DNA from: Forficula auricularia
Lineage: Eukaryota > Arthropoda > Insecta > Dermaptera > Forficulidae
Length of the DNA: 64,000 bases
NCBI GenBank assembly: GCA_024734495.1
Contig: JALMQS010000099.1
Coordinates: forward strand, 94,351,388-94,415,387
Direction: 5' to 3'
Numbering within the stretch: position 1 is the first letter of the stretch; every line of letters starts with the position of its first letter. A program made the translations under genes and the position numbers. The notes beneath the pieces were generated by a model, which was not told where the DNA came from, made no database searches, and saw only the letters and a program-made list of their open reading frames with translations. Below are positions 55,120 to 64,000 of the stretch, in pieces.

Positions 55120-56362
55120 TTTTATTTATTAATATGTTTCACCTAGAACCTACACCATTCTTCCTTAACAAAAAACAAAACAAGTAAAATAATATTTTTA
55201 TCAAGAAAATGCTTTTGAAAAATAATATTTATTTTTTTATCCTCGGCTCACTTCATTAAATCATACTTAAAACAGAAATGGGATTGGTAGAGCATGTTGA
55301 TACACTCCCTAAATTACGTAGAAGATCAAATATTATACGACAGTAAAAAAAATAATCTCAATAGAAATATGTAGAATATTTAAAGCTTGAAAAACAAACA
55401 AACTATATCATTTTATAATACGAACATTGTTCTATACACACTCAGGTATAACAATTAAAGTATATACATTTATGTGTTTATTATGAGAAATTAGAGTCAC
55501 TAAATAAGATTGTTTGTTGTCAAATTAATTATTATATGGTAGAAGGCCCGCATAAAAATTTACGATACGGCATTTCATATTAACTTTTTCAGTTTTTTTT
55601 TCTCTCTGAAATTTTATAAGTGTGAAAAGAAATTAAATTTCCAAAAGCTTTTAAGAGTATGCTAAATGGTGGTAGTTAATAAAACAAGAATTTATCAAAC
55701 AGGATAATATTTATTCATAGTATTTTTATCAGAACTACTTGCCGACTGAGGTAGAAATGAAAATTTTAGCAAAAATATAATAAAATGATTTCTAAATTTG
55801 ATACAATCTAACTTTCATTTAAAATCCTAGAACATGTTCTTCTTTCTTAGAATTTAAGTGAAGGGTCCTTATAACCCACTCCCTTACGCACATTTTCAAA
55901 AAAATAAACAAAAAAACAAAAACAAGCCACTACTATGATAGGATTAAAAAAAAAACTAAAATGAATCAGTGAATAATAGTAATAAAACAAAATCAATACA
56001 ACCTTATTTATTGCCAATTTATTTAAAATTTTAATTTCAAAACGAATATTTTCCGTTGAAATTTGTGATTTTTATTGAAAAATTACAACTAACATGTTAC
56101 TTTTTTAAATATTGCTTGATAAAATTTATGTAAAATTTTAATCATTAGCTCTCACACATATAATGTTTACATAACTGTGATCATTAAATAAGAGATTAAA
56201 AATTTACATATTTATATTTATTTTCTTAATAAATATTTTTAAAAACAGCATTAAACGTTTTTTCTTAACAAATTTTTATTTGAGAGTCGAGACCATTACA
56301 TTTTTCGATATTCATTTTATATCTTGTCTGAGCCATTACTGGTTCATTCTAACATATATTTT
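55120..56362. other. AT-rich DNA
   Basis: Nothing recognised. Confidence 0.5.
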
Positions 56363-56443
56363 TACTTTACCATAGAGGGTATGGTCAAGTATTGTAATCG
56401 TGGATGAAAAAAGTGTTGTTTTTTTTGCTTCTTTTTTATAATT
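56363..56443 (+). repeat. R1 fragment (copy d)
   Basis: Only the first 80 bases of R1: TACTTTACCATAGAGGG, AGTATTGTAATCGTGGATG. Confidence 0.75.
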
Positions 56444-56691
56444 CAAAAAAGAGTTCTTTGAAAAAGTACAAATGCGAGCCTAAATTGTCCATCTAGGGTT
56501 ATTTAGAGAAGTAATCAGAATACCTACCATAAATTGTTTTCGTTCTTACGTATTTATGTGATAAGGTTATTGTAATTTTGATAGCAATGAACATTTGGTG
56601 AGAGATCGGCCCCATGCTTCGATTTGATTAAATTTTTCTAAATTTGATCTCCTATTAAAATATCCCACTTATTTAGGAAAAACCACTAAGA

Positions 56692-57154
56692 CAGAGGTGC
56701 ACATAGGTGTAGGGGGTTCAGGCCCGACGAGAGGGGATAGTTACCCCCGGGCCCGGACTCGAAAGAGCTTATTGTTAAATAAATTTTTGTATTACTAAAA
56801 TCTATTATAATATAAATAAAAATATAAAATACCAAAATTATGTAACAAAGCATCTATTTATTTATTTGCTAAATAATAAAATATTTTACAAATTTAAAAA
56901 TGTAGTACTTTTATTTGTCCCAGCATTGAGGGCTCCTCTGGTTTGATTTTGCCCCAAGGCCCATAAGAGCTGGGGGGGGTTGAAAATTGTTGCATTTCAG
57001 CATTATATGCTACAAATAAAAACGGTCAAGCTTAAGGTAATAAGAAGCTCTTGTAATTCTTTAGAAGTGAATAAATAAAATAGGGGGGGGGGGTAATTTT
57101 TAAAAAATTTAGGGGAAGGTTGAGTCAAGAATCTCCCCCTGGTGGGGACCCCTG
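56692..57154 (+). mobile_element. Probable hAT MITE
   Basis: CAGAGGTGCACATAGG at the left and TGGGGACCCCTG at the right, flanked by CACTAAGA and (G)ACTAAGA, a 7-8-bp duplication. The interior is AT-rich with three G- or C-rich patches (56720, 56970, 57085). Confidence 0.55.
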
Positions 57155-57159
57155 ACTAA

Positions 57160-58020
57160 GAGATCACTATAAATTAATTCTATTGTTAAAGGCCACTGTT
57201 CATATTTTTAAATCAACTCTGTAGAATCAAAAGAGAAGTAAGAACTTTGATACTTTTTATAGAAATACAGAATACACAAGCAAACCAGCTTGATCAGGGA
57301 CACAAAAAGCTATCGAGCAATTTTTGACAAGGGAATGATCACTAGACCACCCCCACTCGGAGTTGTTTCAATAATCCTTATGGTCATATGAATTATTATT
57401 GATTAAAAAAAATTAATCCATTTTTATTTTTAATGTTTTCTTTAATTATTTTTCTGAAAATATTTTTTTTTAATTTTTTTTTTTTTTTTACAAGATGAAA
57501 ATCATTTCCCATTTTGGAAAGCTTTCTTTTGTGTCAATCTTCTTTGGTGATACACTTTCAGAGTTGTCGATTCCAATTAGAATGCATTCACCAGAAGACC
57601 AGTCATTCAGATCTTATTTGTCACCGTTTGTCTTTGCACAACCAAGTTGATTTACTCTCAAAATGGTCATCCGAAGAAATTTTCTCACAAGATTAAGAAC
57701 AACTTAATTGTTTATGTTGAAAAAATAAATCATTTAATTTGTTCAACATAAAAACTATCTAGTTCGTGATAAAACATGAAATTGCATTTCTAAACGACTC
57801 ATCCATGATATGATCCATCATCGTTTTCTCAACAAAATGTTTAATTGGAGATAATTTCGATTAAACGTTTCTAGAGCAAAGAAAAAAAAATGTTGCCTGA
57901 AAATTATAAAAACTCTGTTTATATTTATTTATTTATTTTTCAAAAATTAATTGATTCCGGGAGATTAATTTTTGGAGCCTTGAAATTCCGTTCATTTTAG
58001 CCACCATCAATATTAGCCAG
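57160..58020. other. AT-rich DNA with poly-T
   Basis: A T-rich tract lies at 57465-57490. The frame at 57514-57696 has no recognised domain. Confidence 0.45.
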
Positions 58021-58027
58021 TAAATTC

Positions 58028-58085
58028 GTAGATACTGATGACGGGTCTAGTCCTCTACACGGAAATCGGCAGTATTACATTGGAC
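58028..58085 (+). ncRNA. Hammerhead-like relic
   Basis: CUGAUGA (58035-58041), extra C, GGGUCUAG, then GGAAAUCGGC (58061-58070). AUACUG before the core mirrors CAGUAU after it. GAAA is preceded by G where stem II needs C, so this is at best a decayed motif. Confidence 0.3.
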
Positions 58086-58125
58086 AATGTGTAATATTTT
58101 TTTTTTATTAGAATGTTTGTCGTTT

Positions 58126-58816
58126 TTACTTTACCATACAGGGAATGGTCAAGTATTGTAATCGTACATGAAAAAAGTGTTTTTTTTCCTTCTTTTTTTC
58201 GAAATATCTCAAAAACGGCTGAAACTCTTTTGATTAAAAAAATTGAGCGAAACCATGACATTTCGCTCTACAAAAAATCCCTAATAAGTGAACATCGAAA
58301 AAATTATATTTTTCGAGATAATAATTGTTTTGTCAAAATGTCTGTTAGTCAGTTAGTCTGTGCGTTATCAAATTTTGTGGACGAGCTAACTCAAAAACTA
58401 GTTTGAATATCAAAACCAAATTTCACACGTAGTTTTGGTCCATTGAGATTAAGAGCTGATTAGATTTTGGTGCATAACGAACCAAAATTAAGGGGTTGGA
58501 GGGGGGGGGTTAAAAATTAAAAATCTAGGCCGTTTGAGCAAACTCAACCAAATATTGTATACATAATCATTGGACCCCCAGAAGTCTAAAAATGCAAAAA
58601 CTAACCGCCCAAAATGGGGGGGGGGGTGTAGGGTCAAAAATGAAAATCTTGGCCATTTACCAAACTCAACCAAATTTTGTATACATAATCAGTAGGACAC
58701 CAGAAGTATAAAAATGCAAAAACTAACCACCCCCCTTACATGATTACAAATAATTTTAGGGGCCAGATTGTATGGTAAAGTCAAGTGGATGGCCATATCA
58801 GAACACGTCAGCTTAT
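58126..58816 (+). repeat. R1 repeat, full length (copy e)
   Basis: The best-preserved copy. TACTTTACCATACAGGG opens it; ATCTCAAAAACGGCTGAAAC, TGTCTGTTAGTCAGTTAGTC and AAGAGCTGATTAGATTTTGG follow; then two tail units separated by runs of 9-10 G; then TGTATGGTAAAGTCAAGTGG and ACACGTCAGCTTATT. ACTTTACCATACA near the start mirrors TGTATGGTAAAGT near the end, a 13-bp inverted pair. No protein is encoded. Confidence 0.88.
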
Positions 58817-60392
58817 TTCTAGCTGTATAAAAGATAGTTTTCTAAAAAAAAAAAAATATATAATACGGATTTCTACCTTTTCTCCAAAATATGACAGATA
58901 AAATACCCCAAATTAATCAAATATCAATGATATAATTTGAAAAATATATAGAGCTGTAAATGGATTAATTTTAAGAGATAATCATTCTCAGAATAATTGA
59001 GTGTAATCAATATACTACTAGAAATATTGTTATCGTTGCCAACCCAAAATGTGTAAGTAATTGAGAAGTACTGATAAATCAGCACGCCATAGAGCAGGCT
59101 TAGTTTATCTCCGGCGACCCTAGTATTGAATTTACTCAAAAAATATCAATAAAGTAAAAAAAAATGTTTTCACCAGTTTTTAAGCTAACTCCGAAGCACG
59201 AGAGACCAAACTAATCAGTCTACCGATTGGAAATTCATAAACTACTACTACTTTTTGCCCTTGACTTATTATGGGTATCGAAATTCAGATTCATATACAG
59301 ACAAACATAATGCTTTAAAATGATTTTTTCCTACGTTTATTAAACGACTAGAATGTTTTTCCTTGCTTAAGATAACTAATGATGTAATGATAACCTAAAA
59401 TTATCTAAGTATGGTATATTATTAATTTTAATAGTTTTACATTTGTACCTTTTGTAAATAGTTTCATTAGGTAGGAGAGGATACCTATTATATAGTTATA
59501 TCTCCTTAAAAAGATAATCATTTCTAAAGAATAAAAAAAGACATTCTTACATAAACCACATTCAATTTAGAAAAAATAATTCTACTGATTCGCCTTAATG
59601 AAAAAAAAAGTAAAAACTCTCCAAAGTTTCATTTATCGATTTTCTCTTCCCCACTACTGATTCAAAGTCGATTAAGACGTCAGTAATTGCCTAGCAAAAC
59701 AAGATATTTTCTCAATTTTCGATTCTTTTCTATTAATTGAGAATAATGGATTTAAAAGTAGGGTATGGCGGCATTATGTGCCACTATTGTACAAATATGG
59801 ATACATTGTGTACGCATGCTCATTAAAACGATGGATGTCTGAAAAGGACCTTATTGGAAAACATTGAACGCTAATAATTTTATTTTAATTAGAAAGATTC
59901 ATTCATTCTGGTATATTGAGATTGGGTTTCAAGTAATGCTACGGAATATTGTGGTCAACCCAAAAAATGTTTTAAGTAAACATAATAAAAATCTTGTTTA
60001 TTTTAGAGTGGATATTTTTTCAAAAATTTGAAAAAATCAAATGAGTCGATTAAATTCCTAATTTCCTATGAACATAATTTCGCAAAAAAAAAAAACTCTG
60101 GAAACACAATCATAAAATTTTCTGAATTCTAAAAATTTGTAAATATGACATAAAAAATTATTGCTTAAGCTAAAAATATTTATTATTTATCCTCCTTTTA
60201 ACCCTTTAACAAATAGAAAAAATACAAAAGTTCAAAAATTTGTTACATTTCATTTATTTGCGACCTAACTTTTATTTATTTGTTTGTTTTTATTTGAAGA
60301 CCGTTAACGAAATATACTCACTACTTGAATCCACCATTTATTTTTTTTACTAGAAATAACTAAAAAGTGGAAAAATCATATTCAAGCATTGT
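58817..60392. other. AT-rich DNA
   Basis: Nothing recognised. Confidence 0.5.
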
Positions 60393-60517
60393 TACTTTAC
60401 CATACAGGGTATGGTCAAGTATTGTAATCGTGCATGAAACCGCCCAAAATGGGGGTGGGGGTGTAGGGTCAAAAAATGAAAATCTTGGCCATTTACCAAA
60501 CTCAACCAAATTTTGTA
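60393..60517 (+). repeat. R1, internally deleted (copy f)
   Basis: The R1 start up to CGTGCATGAAAC is fused directly to a tail unit (CGCCCAAAATGGGGGTGGGG, TTACCAAACTCAACCAAATT). About 470 bp of middle are missing. Confidence 0.8.
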
Positions 60518-61558
60518 CCAAAATAACGGAAAAAGGTAAGGAAGATCGTAGAAACTTTGTTCTGGTAGCAAAATGAATTTATTTCTTAAAAAAAGAAACA
60601 TTGGATTTTGGGCTTTCTAGTTTCAAAACTTTCAATTATAATATGAATAAAGTTAAAAACATTATATCTTTTTATGCGAAGCTCTTAAACACTTATTGCT
60701 AATGAGTTGGAATTGAAGCAAATAATATAATATAACCTTTGGACTACAAACCCTTCGCTAACAAAAATTGCTAAATCACCAAAATTTGAGGAGAGTTTAT
60801 CGAGTCTTGAAAAGATTCACTTTTCTTTAAATTTTGATAAAAAAATCTTTATTTGTGAAGAACATTATCTATGATAAGTAGGAATGATTAAATACGGGTC
60901 TTAAAAAAAGAGTATTTTGAGTATATTCATTTTGGTTGAATTTTAGTTGAAATCTTTGTGAATTTGGATTCTTAAAGATTAAAGATTTAATGGATCAAGT
61001 AAGTAGAATGAAATTGATAATTTATGGTGTCAAATTTCTAATGTGATCAAATGAAATGAATTATTAAGTGAATAAATAATTTTATAAATTAATTAATAAA
61101 GTAAATAAATTTTTGAAAAATTTAAATAACTTTTTAAAATTTTAAATATAAAATACTAGGTAGGTCTATAATTTAAATTATAAAAAGTTTATTAAATTTT
61201 TCAAAATTTTCTATACTTTATTTTAAAATGTTTCCCCAAGAACCCATACCATTTTCTCTTAACAAAATTAAATTAATTAAACTATAAATAATTTTTTGAA
61301 ATTGCAAAATTTTAAAATAAGAATATTTTCTGAAATCAATTTCTCGTAGTGTATTTTTTCATTTAATTGAAAAAATAAAATACTTTTACACCAGCAGCTC
61401 CTTGTAGATATGAAAGACGTATGTACGAATATTTTAATTGTAAAATATTTTAATAATTAATTTACGAAATTCGTGAACTAGACAAGGCATGGATGGGATT
61501 CTGCACTATGTGATTAATTGAGAGGTATTTGAATATATTTTACTAATGTTTAAATTTT
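60518..61558. other. AT-rich DNA
   Basis: Nothing recognised. Confidence 0.5.
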
Positions 61559-62164
61559 TACTTTATCCAATGCGAAGCATGGGAGAAAGTATTGTAATGG
61601 GTCTCGCGGCAAGCGCGACTTCAAAGGGTCCTCAGGTAAAGACTACGGAACCCATGGACTCAATTAAGGTCACAAATTGAAGTATTCAATGAGATTGAAT
61701 TTTACCACGTGACGGTTTTGCCAAAAATTACCTGGAATCTCGTCGAGAGGCCAAAAAGTGCCATTTTTTTTGGAAGTGCGTGCGGATGGATGGATGGATG
61801 TATGTATGTGTGTTATCGTTTTTTTTCGTCCACGAATTTTTCCACACCGTTGCACCGATTGAATTGAAATTGAAAACCTACCAGTATTTTAACAAAACGA
61901 AGCGCTGATTAGTTTTTGGTACATATCGGTCCACAAACATTAGTACTTTATTTCAGTACTTTTTTAGTTTTTTCTAAATATCTTGAAAATGACTTAACCA
62001 ATTTTGATGAAATTTAATATCCTAATTAAGTACCTTGGGGACCACAAAAAAGGTTAAATAAAGTTTTTAGTAAAATTATATTTTAAAGTACTTTACTCTA
62101 GAACATATTAATATTTCAAATGAATTTGGATAAAGTTTAGCAACGATCCGTTGCAGTTTATTTT
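61559..62164 (+). repeat. Diverged R1-type repeat (copy g)
   Basis: It has the same architecture as R1 with a different sequence: TACTTTATCCAATGC with a short hairpin, AAAGTATTGTAATGGG, a GGAT microsatellite (61787-61803), GCGCTGATTAGTTTTTGGTA, the TCTTGAAAATGACTTAACCA block, and the hairpin end GCAACGATCCGTTGC shared with position 177. It is non-coding. Confidence 0.7.
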
Positions 62165-63972
62165 AATTCACATTTGATTAGATACCTATTATATTATTAT
62201 AATGACATAATTTACATTTCATATCTCAATCTTTATATTATGAATAATGATCTTAGTATTATTAAATCATATAAAAAAATTTCACTTTCAATACTAGTCA
62301 CATATAAATCACATCGATAGTGGATATGATTACTGAGGGGTTTCTTTCCAAAGTAGAAAGCATGAAAATATTATTAGGCATTACAGTTTCTATATATAGA
62401 CATTAATAATATTATATAGATATATTTTAACTTTCTTTTAAATTAATTAAAAATTGATTGGAGTAGACCGGAAATTAATAAAAAAATATTTTAGTTACAC
62501 AAATGGTTGAATGCAGTAAGATAATTTCCATTGGGAAGTCTATTTCTTTCTGTTCTATAATACTGGAATAGTCAGTATGAATTCAAAGAAATTAAATACC
62601 AAGCTATGTTAATTTTTTGTTAAGATATGGAAATATATTTTCATAATTTATATTTTAATTTTAAGCTATCTTTTTATAAAGAGCGATGTTAACAAAACAG
62701 AAACTTAGTTATTTCACATAAGAAAAACGTCTTTCATCCACGAATAATAATTATTAAAATACTTAAGAGCAAAAAAATAAAAAAAATATTCGAGTAAATG
62801 AGAAATATATCTCTAGATATCCATTTCACTTTATAAAAAAGCTCCTTCTATTCCATTGACCTGACTTTGCCTTCAAAGGATTAATGAGCTTCTAGTTGAG
62901 AAAAAATACTCATTTCAATCATCATAAATAATTGAATTTATTTTAAAGGATACTTTTAATTGAGCAAAATAATATATTAAACAAATAAATAAATAACAAG
63001 AAACAAATATAGAAATAGTGCTGTATTCATTACACAAAGTTATCTATACATAAGAAAATTGAAATAAAATTAAGAAATCATTTTTAATCCAAGTAAATAA
63101 ATAAGGAAAAAATTAAAAATTAATATTTATAATTATATCGGAAGAGGGTTGTAGAGCTGTGCTAGAAGGCACAATATTTCTATAGGAAAAGGGGGCTAGA
63201 TGCCATACTTTTTGATTTATATGTTTTTCATCAAGAAATAATAGACCTAGAGCTAGTGAACATTTTGGAAGATTTTTTTTTTTGTATTGTTCTATTGAGA
63301 TTTTTATTGGGAATCTTATAGTATAGACATAAATGAACAATTTATATTTAAATTTATTAATAATTACTAGGGCAGTTCTTGTCTACCAAGTCTTGAAAAA
63401 GTTTTCACTTTTTTATTTAATGTGCAGGTGAGCGAATCTTTCATTAGAATCTGGTCGATGAAAATAAGTAGAAAGAGCGCAGAGATAGAATGCTTTATCT
63501 TTCTTTAGGACTAATGATGCATAATACACATTTAAACCTGCGCAATTCAAGTTCTGACCTGTTTCAGACTATTAGAGATTAATTTCTTAATTACTATTAT
63601 TCTAGAAATGTCCTTTTGCACTCGAACCAAAACGATTCTCGTCATAGAGTGAGAGAATATTCACTTGGACTTAATTAAAATTCATACGAAAATGTACAAA
63701 AGAGATTACGGTCATTCGGCTCTAACTAGAAAGCTTACCTAGTCTTGAAAAAGCTGTTACTTTTCTTCTATTTCTTTGAATTTTTAATCGCGTCTAGAAA
63801 TCCACTAAAATTTAGTTCACAATTAACTTTGCCGAGGCAGCACTATTTAATTTTATCCAAAAAATCGGAACAAAATGACAAACTGACCGAGACACTTGAA
63901 CCATACTGGGACGTCCCGATCAAACCGAGACTTATGGTGTGCCTAGTTATACGTATGTTATAAAGACTAGAC
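62165..63972. other. AT-rich DNA
   Basis: Frames at 63113-63340 (minus) and 63745-63963 (plus) have no recognised domain and are probably chance. Confidence 0.45.
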
Positions 63973-64000
63973 CAGGGCCGTCCAACCCGCGCCGCGGCCC
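63973..64000 (+). mobile_element. hAT element edge, cut by the window
   Basis: CAGGGCCGTCCAACCCGCG followed by CCGCGGCCC is a typical hAT terminal repeat (CAGGG...CCAACC...GCGGCCC). The element continues beyond the window. Confidence 0.6.

Noticed and set aside
1..64000. CRISPR array or bacterial operon
   Set aside because: No regularly spaced identical short repeats with unique spacers, no ribosome-binding sites, no long tightly packed frames. The content is eukaryotic.

Overview
The window is AT-rich (roughly 70% A+T by eye), almost gene-free eukaryotic DNA built largely of transposable-element relics. LINE, hAT, Tc1/mariner, pogo-like and Penelope-like remnants, GT-AG splice signals and a piece of metazoan-type 18S rDNA point to an animal, most likely an arthropod; a crustacean (for example a copepod) or a hemimetabolous insect are both possible and I cannot choose between them. 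No complete conventional protein-coding gene is visible. Most open frames are short and read across repeats.

Layout. 1-2190: AT-rich DNA with one GC-rich, coding-like pocket (1593-1787). 2193-4107: an interspersed repeat (family R1) split by a Penelope-like element (2615-3620) that keeps a GIY-YIG endonuclease end and two opposed hammerhead ribozymes; a hAT relic follows. 5291-5743: tandem 225-bp units with hammerheads. 5860-6168: possible promoter and first exon. 6471-7420: pogo-like element with a PHD-like zinc finger. 8128-10359: LTR retrotransposon with almost no interior. 10533-17564: hammerhead foldbacks, a hAT copy, an 18S rDNA fragment, a foldback Tc1/mariner derivative and a LINE split by a foldback. 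17.8-30.5 kb: AT-rich, with two inverted copies of family F2, a GC-rich promoter-like island (21.84-22.13 kb) and scattered hammerhead elements. 30.5-30.65 kb: TATA box plus a short possible first exon. 31.1-41.5 kb: LINE fragments and R1 copies. 42-57 kb: four-unit inverted repeats, three more hAT elements with target duplications, foldbacks. 57-64 kb: more R1 copies and the edge of another hAT element.

The most interesting theme is the abundance of hammerhead-ribozyme (HHR) cores. About a dozen sites carry CUGANGA, a stem II and GAAA, often followed by a two-base stem III (AC/GU) and a GUC or GUU cleavage triplet. They sit in one recognisable Penelope-like element, a tandem dimer and a dispersed short-element family. 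Several are placed head-to-head on the arms of large foldbacks. In nearly all, one extra nucleotide lies between A9 and stem II. HHRs in Penelope-like elements and retrozymes are known; the recurrent paired, foldback layout is what deserves a second look.

All calls come from reading the sequence; no alignment, folding or database search was run, and boundaries are approximate unless a target-site duplication is given.
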